Source: Polynucleobacter rarus
GTDB lineage: Bacteria > Pseudomonadota > Gammaproteobacteria > Burkholderiales > Burkholderiaceae
Direction: 5' to 3'
Length of the DNA: 64,000 nucleotides
Assembly: GCF_003072505.1 (NCBI RefSeq)
Contig: NZ_NTGB01000001.1
Coordinates: 195,290 to 259,289 of the forward strand
The position numbers and the translations under genes are program-made. Of the stretch, positions 16,012 to 24,705 are shown in pieces; the stretch's first letter is position 1, and every line of letters starts with the position of its first letter. The notes under the pieces were generated by a model. That model had not been told where the DNA came from. It ran no database searches and worked only from the letters and a program-made list of their open reading frames with translations.

Positions 16012-18252
16012 ATGAATACATTTACACGTCGAGAGTTTTTAAAAACCAGCGGAGCTGGTGTACTAATGGTTAGTTTTTCTTTAGGAAGCATAGCCAATGC
16101 AAACACTAGCCAAGGTTTAAGAGATCCTAAGGTAGTCAAAAGAGAGGTACTGGATTCTTGGTTAAGTATTGATCAAAGTGGTAAGGTCACCATCTTTTCT
16201 GGCAAAGTAGATTTAGGGACTGGTATCAAAACTGCTTTTGCACAAATTGCAGCAGATGAGTTGTATGTCCCATTTAATTCAATTGAAATGGTGATGGGGG
16301 ATACTGCTACTACCCCTGATCAGTGGATCACAGGGGGAGCCTTATCCATTTCTCAAGGGGGCACTGAGCTGCGCCAAGCTGCGGCTAATGCAAGGCAAGC
16401 GCTCTTAGAGAGAGCCTCGCAAAAATTGCAAATTCCAGTTTCAGAATTGCTAGTGAGAGATGGGATGGTTTTCCCCATTAGTAATCCTGCACAAAAATTA
16501 AGCTACGGTAGCCTAATTGGTGATGGCTTTAAATTAGAAGTAAATCCTAAGGTAGTCTTAAAAAATCCTAATGACTACCGTGTGATTGGTAAATCGATTC
16601 AGCGGGTTGATATTCCCCAAAAAGTAACTGGTGAGTATGTATACATGCACGACTTTAAATTACCAGGTATGTTACACGCCCGTGTAGTTCGCCCTAATTC
16701 GATTGGTGCAAAATTAAGTAGCTTTGATGATTCAGGGCTCAAAAAGATTAAGGGCTATGTTCAAACAGTTCGTAAAGGTGATTTTTTAGTCGTAATATCC
16801 ACCACAGAGTGGGGCGCTGTCAAAGCAGCTAGGGATATTAAGGTTTCATGGACTAAGGGTCCTGATCTACCTAAAAAAGCAACCATTTTTAAAGAGTGGC
16901 GAACAATGCCCATTGCCAAAGAAGAAGTTACACAAAAAGTTGGCAATGTTGATTCGGTTCTCAATTCGGGTGCTAAAAATATTAAAGCTACCTATAATTT
17001 CCCAGTCCAAACTCATGCATCAATCGGCCCATCTTGTGCAGTGGCAGATTATAAGGATGGTAAGTTGACAGTATGGAGTGCATCGCAAGCAACTCACTCC
17101 ATGCAACATGAGTTGTCTGTTATCACGGGGTTGCCAAAAGAATCTATTCGTCTTATTTATCTAGACGGATCAGGCTGCTATGGACGTAACGGACATGAGG
17201 ATGCAACAGCGGATGCCGCACTTGCTTCTATCGCAATTGGTAAGCCAGTGAGACTGCAATGGATGCGCCATGATGAAACTGCGCTAGCACCAAAAAGTCC
17301 GCCACGAACGATGGACTTTGAAGCTAGTCTAGATAGTAATGGCAACATTATTGGTTGGAAGAGTGATTTTTATATTGCTTTAAATCAAGTTGCTTTTATG
17401 AAACCACTTGATTTTCCGTTACTTGCTGCGACTGATACTGGGGTGCCAAGACCTGGTAACTGGGTTGGCTTTTTATTCCAAAATTCCGGAGCACCCTATT
17501 TAGTGCCTAATATTACGGTTAATACGAAGCATGTTGCCCAAACTTTCTTAAGATCATCGCATCTCAGAAGTCCTGGACGAATTGAAAATAGTTTTGGTAA
17601 TGAATCATTTATTGATGAGTTAGCCACTTCTAGTAATGCTGATCCTGCAGAGTTTAGAATCAAAAACTTAAATGATCCTAGAGCGATAGCTGTTATTCGT
17701 GCCGCGATGAAGTCATCTGGATGGCAAAGTAGGGAACCAGCTTTTAAATCAAACCAGAATGCAAAAATTGTTACAGGTCGTGGTATTGCTTATGTGCGGT
17801 ATAACAACTCGATAACCTACGTAGCTACTGTTGCAGAGATTGAGGTCAATAAAGAGACTGGTAAGATTTCAGTTAAAAACCTACACGTTGCGCATGATTG
17901 TGGACAAATCATTAATCCTGATGGCGTTCAAAATCAAATCCAAGGTGGCGCTATTCAGACAGTCAGTCGGGTTCTGATGGAAGAGGTAAAGTGGACTGGT
18001 AGTGAGATTGAAAGTGTCGATTGGGCTTCTTATCCAATTGTGCGTTTCAATGATGTACCTAAGGTCCATACCGTATTAATTGATCAACCGGGTACACCTT
18101 CTTGGGGAGCCGGTGAGCAGACTCCAACAACGATTCCAGCCGCAATTGCTAATGCTGTATTTGATGCGACTGGGGTTCGCCTGAGAACAATTCCATTTAC
18201 TCCAGAGTCTGTTAAATTAGCATTAAAGGAGCAGTCAGTTACTAGAGCTTAA
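16012..18252 (+). CDS. molybdopterin-binding subunit of a xanthine-oxidase-family hydroxylase (746 aa)
   Basis: The large catalytic subunit, similar to IorB. A twin-arginine signal is visible (TRREFLKTSGAG, hydrophobic core to about residue 30), so the complex is folded in the cytoplasm and exported with its small partner. Family landmarks include GKVDLGTGIKTAFAQIAADEL, QGGTELRQAAANAR, LYLDG-like IYLDGSGCYGRNGHEDATAD and the C-terminal GAGEQTP with the catalytic Glu near residue 702. Members hydroxylate N-heteroaromatics or oxidise aldehydes with water as oxygen donor. No cytochrome or cofactor-maturation gene is adjacent. The substrate is unknown. Confidence 0.92.
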   Translation: MNTFTRREFLKTSGAGVLMVSFSLGSIANANTSQGLRDPKVVKREVLDSWLSIDQSGKVTIFSGKVDLGTGIKTAFAQIAADELYVPFNSIEMVMGDTATTPDQWITGGALSISQGGTELRQAAANARQALLERASQKLQIPVSELLVRDGMVFPISNPAQKLSYGSLIGDGFKLEVNPKVVLKNPNDYRVIGKSIQRVDIPQKVTGEYVYMHDFKLPGMLHARVVRPNSIGAKLSSFDDSGLKKIKGYVQTVRKGDFLVVISTTEWGAVKAARDIKVSWTKGPDLPKKATIFKEWRTMPIAKEEVTQKVGNVDSVLNSGAKNIKATYNFPVQTHASIGPSCAVADYKDGKLTVWSASQATHSMQHELSVITGLPKESIRLIYLDGSGCYGRNGHEDATADAALASIAIGKPVRLQWMRHDETALAPKSPPRTMDFEASLDSNGNIIGWKSDFYIALNQVAFMKPLDFPLLAATDTGVPRPGNWVGFLFQNSGAPYLVPNITVNTKHVAQTFLRSSHLRSPGRIENSFGNESFIDELATSSNADPAEFRIKNLNDPRAIAVIRAAMKSSGWQSREPAFKSNQNAKIVTGRGIAYVRYNNSITYVATVAEIEVNKETGKISVKNLHVAHDCGQIINPDGVQNQIQGGAIQTVSRVLMEEVKWTGSEIESVDWASYPIVRFNDVPKVHTVLIDQPGTPSWGAGEQTPTTIPAAIANAVFDATGVRLRTIPFTPESVKLALKEQSVTRA

Positions 18253-18273
18253 ATCTGAGGCTGTGATGATTGG

Positions 18274-18316
18274 CGAACTGAATGGTTGAAATAGTACCGT
18301 TCAGTTCGTTTTTTTT
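18274..18316 (+). terminator. strong Rho-independent terminator
   Basis: CGAACTGAATGGT (18274-18286) pairs with ACCGTTCAGTTCG (18296-18308), with one wobble, followed by eight Ts. It ends the molybdenum hydroxylase operon, so the MDR gene downstream has its own promoter. Confidence 0.88.
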
Positions 18317-18385
18317 AATGGTATCAAGTATAGTAATTTGACTTCTACAAATTTTTATAAATATTAATAATGAATAAGGCTGGCG

Positions 18386-19363
18386 ATGAAATCGTATTGG
18401 ATGCAGAGTGATGGAGAAAGTGCGCAGATTGAATTGCGTGAGATTGATCAATTAGTTCCGGGCGCAGGGCAATTATTAATTCGTGTTCGTGCAGCAGGTC
18501 TTAATCGTGGCGAGTTTATCTTAGGACATGGCTTACATAAAGCTGGTGCCGCAAAACCCATTGGTATGGAAGCAGCTGGAGAAGTCGTGAGTTGCGGTGC
18601 CGGCATAGAAAACTTTCATCTCGGAGATCGGGTGATGGGAAGGTGCTCTGGAGCATTTGCAGAGTACGCTTTAATCACCGAGCGTGAAGCGATGAAAATG
18701 CCAGATTCAATGGATTGGAATCAAGCAGCAGCCATTCCATTAACAGCATTAGTCGTGTTTGATATGTTAGTGGTCCAAGGAGGACTCAAGGCAGGAGAGT
18801 GGGTCTTCATTCCTGGTGTAACTTCCGGAGTTGGGGTCACTGCCCTCGCAATGGCAAAAACACTGGGCGCTAAAGTGATTGGTACCTCAGGTTCACAAGC
18901 GAAATTAGATGTTCTCAAGAATATTGGTCTTGACCTAGGTATTTGTACTCGCGCACCTAATTTTTATGATGAAGTGATGCAGGTTACTGAAGGTAAAGGT
19001 GTTGATTTAGTGATCAATACGGTAGGTGGCTCCGTCTTTCCAGAGTGTGTTCGCTCGATGGCTTTTCAAGGTCGTTTAGCTACGGTAGGTTATGTTGATA
19101 ATGTACTTAAAGCAGAGATTGATATTCAGCTTTTACATACGAAGCGATTAACACTATTTGGGGTATCTAATAAACTGCGAAATCCTGAGCAACGAGCTGA
19201 GTCCTTACCCGCATTTAGACAAGAAATCTTACCGCTGTTCGCAAAAGGTCAAGCTCTACCCTTAATCGGTAAAGTATTCTCATTTGATGATTTGCTCGCA
19301 GCCAAAGCCTTCATGGATTCCAATCAGCATTTAGGGAAAATTATCTTAGCTGGATCGGAATAA
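18386..19363 (+). CDS. zinc-independent MDR oxidoreductase, quinone oxidoreductase-like (325 aa)
   Basis: A medium-chain dehydrogenase/reductase of the quinone oxidoreductase type. GroES-like domain (about residues 20-125; AAGLNRGEFILGHG, PIGMEAAGEVVSCG) and Rossmann domain with the NADPH motif GVTSGVGVTALAMAK. The zinc-ligand Cys/His set of alcohol dehydrogenases is absent. Length is normal. It lies between a terminator and a Bug gene on the same strand. It likely reduces an enone, quinone or enoyl intermediate, but nothing shows which. Confidence 0.87.
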   Translation: MKSYWMQSDGESAQIELREIDQLVPGAGQLLIRVRAAGLNRGEFILGHGLHKAGAAKPIGMEAAGEVVSCGAGIENFHLGDRVMGRCSGAFAEYALITEREAMKMPDSMDWNQAAAIPLTALVVFDMLVVQGGLKAGEWVFIPGVTSGVGVTALAMAKTLGAKVIGTSGSQAKLDVLKNIGLDLGICTRAPNFYDEVMQVTEGKGVDLVINTVGGSVFPECVRSMAFQGRLATVGYVDNVLKAEIDIQLLHTKRLTLFGVSNKLRNPEQRAESLPAFRQEILPLFAKGQALPLIGKVFSFDDLLAAKAFMDSNQHLGKIILAGSE

Positions 19364-19413
19364 TATTGAAGCTACTTAATTAGAAAACCTCAACAAAGTG
19401 ATTGGTACAAAGG

Positions 19414-20394
19414 ATGAAAATACATCAACTTTCGATCTGCAAATGGAGTACTTTATTTTTATTGCCACTCTTTTGTTCTGTTAGTCAAGCTCAGGTATAT
19501 CCCAATAAACCTATTCGACTGATTGTTGGGTTTGCGCCTGGAGGAGCGGCGGACTATGTTGCGCGCAACATTAGTGTTCCTCTTGGTACGGCCTTGGGTC
19601 AAAGTATTATTATTGAAAATAAGCCTGGCGCAGGCTCGAGTATTGCCGCCGAAACCGTTGCAAAGTCTCCCCCAGATGGATACACCGTCTTAATTGCCAG
19701 TCCAAGTAGTATTTCGGTTAATCCAGCCTTAAATCTAAAGTTAGGTTATCGCCCGAGTGATCTTCTGCCGGTTAGTAAAGTGACGAGTTCACCTGTTGTC
19801 ATTGCCGTCAATCCTAATACTGGAATTTCTTCAGTCAAAGAGTTGATTGCAAAAGCAAAGCAAGATTCAGGCGGTTTGAACTATGCAACTTCTGGGAACG
19901 GATCTGCACCTCACTTAGCCGGAGCTCTATTTAGTCAAATTGCCGATATCAAAATGACGCATATCCCATTTAGGGGAGGCTCCTTAGCGATTCAATCAGT
20001 GGTGGCAGGAGATACACAATTAACTTTTGGTACACCCCCTTCAGTATTACCAATGGTTCAAAGTGGTCGCTTACGAGCATTAGCTATTTCTAGCAAAGAA
20101 CGTTCCCAATTAGCACCGAATTTACCGGGTATGAAAGAAGCGGGATTACCCGATTATGAAATCGAATTTTGGTATGGACTTTTTGTCCCTAACGGCACGC
20201 CCGCTCCCATTATTCAAAAAATATTTGAGGCTACGCAGAGTGCGTTGCGTCAACCCAATGTGAAAGTTGCTCTCGCAAGAGAGGGAACCGATGTTTCCTT
20301 ATCTGCGTCACCTGCAGATTTTTCTAAGTTTTTAATCGAAGACGAAAAGTTTTGGGTCAAGCTGGTCAAGTCAGCCGATGTAAAAGTCGATTAA
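19414..20394 (+). CDS. Bug/TctC family periplasmic receptor (326 aa)
   Basis: Standard Bug receptor: signal peptide ending SQAQ, then YPNKPIRLIVGFAPGGAADYVAR, LGQSIIIENKPGAGSS, PPDGYTVLIASPS, LNYATSGNGSAPHLAGALF and IPFRGGSLAIQS. ATG 19414 gives a normal signal peptide, but AAAGG touches it directly; the TTG at 19402, four codons upstream, is the alternative. A second Bug gene follows after 24 bp, then a dehydrogenase after 3 bp, so the three are probably one operon. Confidence 0.9.
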   Translation: MKIHQLSICKWSTLFLLPLFCSVSQAQVYPNKPIRLIVGFAPGGAADYVARNISVPLGTALGQSIIIENKPGAGSSIAAETVAKSPPDGYTVLIASPSSISVNPALNLKLGYRPSDLLPVSKVTSSPVVIAVNPNTGISSVKELIAKAKQDSGGLNYATSGNGSAPHLAGALFSQIADIKMTHIPFRGGSLAIQSVVAGDTQLTFGTPPSVLPMVQSGRLRALAISSKERSQLAPNLPGMKEAGLPDYEIEFWYGLFVPNGTPAPIIQKIFEATQSALRQPNVKVALAREGTDVSLSASPADFSKFLIEDEKFWVKLVKSADVKVD

Positions 20395-20418
20395 TTTAAT
20401 TGTGGAAATAATGTTGAT

Positions 20419-21384
20419 ATGAACCGTCGTGATTTTATTGCTGCCACAGCTGCCTTCTCCTTACCTCTTATAGGAAGAGCCCAATCCTATCCCACTAGAC
20501 CGATTCGATATATTGTGCCAGTTGCTGCTGGGGGTGGTAACGATATGATTGGACGTGTGGTCACAGAGCGATGGGGACGTTTTTTAGGTCAAACCTTTGT
20601 GGTCGAAAATCAAAGTGGCGGGGGTGGGGTCATTGCCTCTCAAACTACTATGCGCGCTGCTCCAGATGGTTATACCTTGATGCAGGGATATGTGGCGACA
20701 CACGGAACTAACCCAGCGACGCGCAAGGTTCCTTATGATCCAGTTAAAGACTTTACGCCAATTGGGATGATTGGTGCTACGCCGAATGTTTTGGTTGTAA
20801 ATAGTCAAGTACCAGTTACAAATATGAAAGAGTTTATCGACTATGCTCGAAAAAATACGGGCAAGCTTTCTTATGGCACCGCTGGTCAGGGTTCATTAAC
20901 GCACATGACGATGGAACTATTTAAGCAAGAAACGGGTCTTAATTTGCTGCATATTCCTTATCGAGGAATTGCCCCAGCGATTAATGACTTATTGGGTAAC
21001 CAAACACAAACCATGTTTCCAGGATTGGCCGCAGCTCTACAATATATTCAATCTGGTAAGGTGCGCGCCTTGGCGGTGACTGGTCCAAGGCGTAGTAGTT
21101 CACTGAAAGAAGTACCAACGATGGAAGAGATTGGTTTTAAAGGCTTTGATGCCATGCAGTGGTATGGATCTGTGGGTCCTGCTGGCATGCCAGCAGAGAT
21201 TGTTGAGCGACTAAATGAAACCCAAGTGGCAACATTGAAGTTGCCTGAGATGCGAGAAAAATTAGCAATCGAGGCGGTTGAACCAATGCCAATGACGTCA
21301 GCACAATTTGGACAATTTATTAAAAACGAAATAAGTCGGTGGACTGCTTTAGCAAAAGCAAAGAATATTCAATTAGAAGAGTGA
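20419..21384 (+). CDS. Bug/TctC family receptor with Tat-like signal (321 aa)
   Basis: A Bug receptor that starts MNRRDFIAATAAFSLPL, a compact twin-arginine-type signal rather than the usual Sec peptide. The mature part has YPTRPIRYIVPVAAGGGNDMIGR, LGQTFVVENQSGGGGV, APDGYTLMQGYV, SYGTAGQGSLTHMTMELF and IPYRGIAPAINDLLG. The proline of the canonical P-G-G loop is replaced by Ala (AAGGGND). It follows another Bug gene and ends 3 bp before the dehydrogenase start. Confidence 0.9.
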   Translation: MNRRDFIAATAAFSLPLIGRAQSYPTRPIRYIVPVAAGGGNDMIGRVVTERWGRFLGQTFVVENQSGGGGVIASQTTMRAAPDGYTLMQGYVATHGTNPATRKVPYDPVKDFTPIGMIGATPNVLVVNSQVPVTNMKEFIDYARKNTGKLSYGTAGQGSLTHMTMELFKQETGLNLLHIPYRGIAPAINDLLGNQTQTMFPGLAAALQYIQSGKVRALAVTGPRRSSSLKEVPTMEEIGFKGFDAMQWYGSVGPAGMPAEIVERLNETQVATLKLPEMREKLAIEAVEPMPMTSAQFGQFIKNEISRWTALAKAKNIQLEE

Positions 21385-21387
21385 GCG

Positions 21388-22458
21388 ATGGAAAAAATAT
21401 TAAGAGTAGGTATTTTAGAAGGTGATGATATTGGACATGAGATCGTCCCTGCAGCCGTAGCGGTTGCTAAAAAAGCGGCTGATCTTCACGGTGTAAAGAT
21501 TGATTGGGTGCCTTTACCTATAGGTCGCCGAGCACTTGATACACACGGCAATACACTACCACCAGAAACCTTAGAAACCCTGCATACCCTTGACGGATGG
21601 ATCTTAGGGCCGATTGGACATCGTGCTTACCCTAAGCAAGCGAACGCAATTAATCCCCATCCGATATTACGCAAACAGTTCAATTTATTTGCAAACGTCA
21701 GACCTACCAGATCTTATCCTGATATTGGTTGTTTAAGGGATGATATTGATCTAGTCATTGTTCGAGAAAACAACGAGGGATTTCAGCCAGATCGTAATAT
21801 GTTGATGGGTAATTCTGAATTTCGTCCCAATGATGAAGTAACCCTATCAATGCGCGTTATCACAAGAACTGGCAGTCGACTTGTGGCAAAAGCAGCTTTT
21901 GAGTTAGCCCGTCAAAGAAAAAAACATTTAACCTATGTGCACAAAGATACTGTTTTTAAGTTGGGTTGTGGCATGTTCGTGGAAGAATGCAAAAAACTTG
22001 CTTTAGAGTATCCCGATGTCAGGGTGGACGATGTGATTGTAGATACTTTTGCTATGCGACTAATTCGTGATCCGCAGAATTTTGATGTGGTGGTCACGAC
22101 TAATATGTTCGGCGATATCTTGTCAGATGAAGCGGCTGGCTTGGTTGGTGGTCTTGGAATGGCTCCAGGTTTATGTATTGGCAATGGCAATATTGCGATG
22201 GCGCAGGCAACTCATGGCTCTGCACCTGATATAGCGGGTAAAGGGATTGCTAATCCGTATTCAATGATTGAGTCTACTCGAATGTTGTTTGATTGGCTGG
22301 GTTATAGTCACGGGATTCCCCAAGCGGTATCGATGGCCAAAGCGATGTCAGCAGCAACTACTCTCGCCCTATCAAATCCAGATTCTCGAACTGGTGATAT
22401 CAACGGCCGAGGCAATATGGAGTCCATGGTTGGAGCAATTTTACAGGCGTTAAGGTAA
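21388..22458 (+). CDS. isocitrate/isopropylmalate dehydrogenase family protein (356 aa)
   Basis: A metal- and NAD(P)-dependent beta-decarboxylating dehydrogenase. Visible are VGILEGDDIGHEIVPA at the N-terminus, VRENNEGFQPDRN, the metal-binding Asp region NMFGDILSDEAAGLVGGLG and the nucleotide loop HGSAPDIAGKGIANP. The LeuB catalytic Lys stretch S-K-A-N is here VHKDTVFKLGCG, so the enzyme is not a standard isopropylmalate dehydrogenase. Tartrate/D-malate dehydrogenase-like or novel hydroxy-acid specificity is likely. The stop of the Bug gene is 3 bp upstream. It converges with the LysR gene. Confidence 0.85.
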   Translation: MEKILRVGILEGDDIGHEIVPAAVAVAKKAADLHGVKIDWVPLPIGRRALDTHGNTLPPETLETLHTLDGWILGPIGHRAYPKQANAINPHPILRKQFNLFANVRPTRSYPDIGCLRDDIDLVIVRENNEGFQPDRNMLMGNSEFRPNDEVTLSMRVITRTGSRLVAKAAFELARQRKKHLTYVHKDTVFKLGCGMFVEECKKLALEYPDVRVDDVIVDTFAMRLIRDPQNFDVVVTTNMFGDILSDEAAGLVGGLGMAPGLCIGNGNIAMAQATHGSAPDIAGKGIANPYSMIESTRMLFDWLGYSHGIPQAVSMAKAMSAATTLALSNPDSRTGDINGRGNMESMVGAILQALR

Positions 22459-22476
22459 TTCTCCGGTATTAGAATC

Positions 22477-23388
22477 TTAACTCTGAGCAGCTTGCAAATG
22501 AGACTGAAGTAGGCAAGCTGCTGGAGATAAACTGGCTCCCGATTTCGTGGCAATCAATAAATTACGATGTGCCCAAACCTCATTGAGTTTAATGGTCCGT
22601 AAATTCATCGCATTGACTTGTGTTTTACAAGCTTGGATTGGTAAGATACCAATCCCAAGGTTCGCTGCAATCATTTCACACATCGCGTTATAGCTTCTGA
22701 CTTGAACCCGCAATTTCATTTGAAGACCTAATTTTTCTGCATTTCTGAACGTGAGTTCCAATAGGGAACTACCTCTGTTCAGACCGACAAAATCATGTGC
22801 AAGGCATTCTTTAAAGCCCAGAGATTGAAATTGAGCGACGGGGTGTTGCTGACTGCATACGATATATAACTCATCTTGACAGAGCACTTGTGTATCAAGT
22901 CCTGTGGTGATTGTGCCATCAGCAAAAACTCCAATATCTGCAAAACCTTCATGTAAAGCTCTGACGATATCTCCACTCAATTGTTCTTCTATTTCTACTT
23001 GAATTTCAGGGTGGCGGCTTAAAAAATCATATAAAGTAGAGGGTAAAAATTCAGTCAAGGCAGACATATTAGCCCAAAGACGCACATGTCCTTTCATGCC
23101 TTTCGAATATTCGGAGAGTTCATTGCTTAATTGTTCAAAGCCTTGAAATAACCTTAACGCATGTTGAATCACTACATGCCCTGCTTGCGTAAGTGATACG
23201 CCTTTAGTCGATCGATCAAAAAGAGAGGATCCAACAGTTTCTTCAAATTCTGAAATGCGTCTACTCGCTGCTGAAAGTGCTAAATTACATTCTTCAGCAC
23301 CTTTGGTAATACTTCCAGTTCTAGCAATCGCACAGAACAACCGGAGAGTAACAAAATCAATTTTTGCAGGATTTATTTTTAGGTTCAT
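22477..23388 (-). CDS. LysR family transcriptional regulator (303 aa)
   Basis: N-terminal winged helix-turn-helix (about residues 8-68: FVTLRLFCAIARTGSITKGAEEC, SAASRRISEFEETVGSSLFDR) and a C-terminal effector-binding domain with the two lobes of the periplasmic-binding fold. It is divergent from the CoA-transferase/HMG-CoA-lyase pair and is the obvious candidate to control it. The effector is probably an intermediate of that pathway; this is inference from position. A 7-bp inverted repeat lies 17 bp upstream of its start. Confidence 0.92.
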   Translation of the reverse strand: MNLKINPAKIDFVTLRLFCAIARTGSITKGAEECNLALSAASRRISEFEETVGSSLFDRSTKGVSLTQAGHVVIQHALRLFQGFEQLSNELSEYSKGMKGHVRLWANMSALTEFLPSTLYDFLSRHPEIQVEIEEQLSGDIVRALHEGFADIGVFADGTITTGLDTQVLCQDELYIVCSQQHPVAQFQSLGFKECLAHDFVGLNRGSSLLELTFRNAEKLGLQMKLRVQVRSYNAMCEMIAANLGIGILPIQACKTQVNAMNLRTIKLNEVWAHRNLLIATKSGASLSPAACLLQSHLQAAQS

Positions 23389-23404
23389 GAAGATATTTTA
23401 ACTA

Positions 23405-23427
23405 AGCCTTCGCAATTTGAGAAGGCT
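23405..23427 (+). promoter_or_regulatory. inverted repeat in the LysR/CoA-transferase intergenic region
   Basis: AGCCTTC (23405-23411) and GAAGGCT (23421-23427) form a perfect 7-bp inverted repeat with a 9-bp centre, close to the LysR start. It could be an autoregulatory operator or an RNA hairpin in the LysR leader. Confidence 0.4.
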
Positions 23428-23501
23428 GGTTAATAAGAAAGCAATTCACAAACATTATAAAAATGGTTAACTTGATAGAAATAAATTGATTAGGGTAAAT
23501 A

Positions 23502-24695
23502 ATGGAACCATTAGCAAATATTAAAGTGATTGAGATGGGGCAACTCATCGCTGGTCCCTTTGCAGCAAAGACCTTGGCAGATTTCGGTGCGGATGTCATT
23601 AAAATTGAACCCCCAGGAGTTGGTGACGCTTTACGAAAGTGGCGACTTTTGAAGGATGGTACTTCGGTTTGGTGGCAAGTCCAGTCGCGGAATAAGCGTT
23701 CACTGTCGCTCGATCTCAAGCAATTGGAAGCACAAGAAATTGTGCGCATGCTAGTCAAAGATGCTGATGTGTTGATTGAAAATTTTCGCCCAGGTACCTT
23801 AGAAGCTTGGGGTCTTGATCCAAAAGATTTACTAGAGTTAAACCCTAGATTAATTATTTTAAGAATCAGTGGTTATGGTCAGACAGGACCCTACAAAGAC
23901 AAACCAGGCTTTGGGGTGGTCGCAGAAGCGATGGGTGGACTGCGACATTTGACCGCAGAACCGGGTCGGGTGCCAGTGCGTGTGGGTGTCAGTATCGGCG
24001 ATACCCTAGCTTCCTTACATGGTGTGATTGGCATTTTACTTGCGCTTCAAGAGCGCCATCAAAGTGGTAAGGGACAGGTGATTGATGTGGCACTGTACGA
24101 GGCTGTCTTTAATTGTATGGAAAGCTTACTTCCTGAATATAGTGCTTTTGGTGAAGTACGTCAGGCTGCTGGTAGCGCATTGCCTGGGATTGCACCAAGT
24201 AATGCCTATCTATGTGCCGATGGGGGATATGTTTTGATTGCGGGTAATGGGGATAGTATCTTTAAACGTTTAATGACTTCTATTGGTAGGAGTGATTTAG
24301 CCATTGATCCCCAGTTAGCCAATAATGATGGTCGAGTAGAGCGCGTAGAGGAATTAGATAGTGTCATTGGACAATGGGCAAAAACCATGAGTACAGATCA
24401 AGCCCTAGAGATTTTAGACGCAGCGTCCGTACCAGCAGGTCGCATTTATACGGTCGCAGATATTGCGAATGACCCTCATTTCAGAGCCCGTGAAAATATT
24501 CAAAGTATTACGATGAAAGATGGTAGTAGTTTAGATGTTCCTGGTGTTCTACCAAAACTTTCTAGAACTCCTGGCTCCATCAAAACGTTGGCACCAGATG
24601 TTGGGCAAGATACGGATGCGGTTTTACGAGAGATTGGTCTGAATCAAATTCAAATTCAAGCGCTTAAACAGCGTGGCGTAGCTTTTACTAATTAA
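23502..24695 (+). CDS. class III CoA-transferase, CaiB/BaiF family (397 aa)
   Basis: A complete class III CoA-transferase: LANIKVIEMGQLIAGPFAAK at the N-terminus, QSRNKRSLSLDL, NFRPGTLEAWGLD and the catalytic Asp at residue 167 in VSIGDTLASLHG. It starts at ATG 23502, in a 113-bp region shared with the divergent LysR gene. The HMG-CoA-lyase-like gene starts 10 bp downstream, so the pair would activate a hydroxy-dicarboxylic acid as CoA ester and split it. The first CoA-transferase at 5632 is similar. Confidence 0.9.
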   Translation: MEPLANIKVIEMGQLIAGPFAAKTLADFGADVIKIEPPGVGDALRKWRLLKDGTSVWWQVQSRNKRSLSLDLKQLEAQEIVRMLVKDADVLIENFRPGTLEAWGLDPKDLLELNPRLIILRISGYGQTGPYKDKPGFGVVAEAMGGLRHLTAEPGRVPVRVGVSIGDTLASLHGVIGILLALQERHQSGKGQVIDVALYEAVFNCMESLLPEYSAFGEVRQAAGSALPGIAPSNAYLCADGGYVLIAGNGDSIFKRLMTSIGRSDLAIDPQLANNDGRVERVEELDSVIGQWAKTMSTDQALEILDAASVPAGRIYTVADIANDPHFRARENIQSITMKDGSSLDVPGVLPKLSRTPGSIKTLAPDVGQDTDAVLREIGLNQIQIQALKQRGVAFTN

Positions 24696-24705
24696 TCCTT
24701 ATCTC

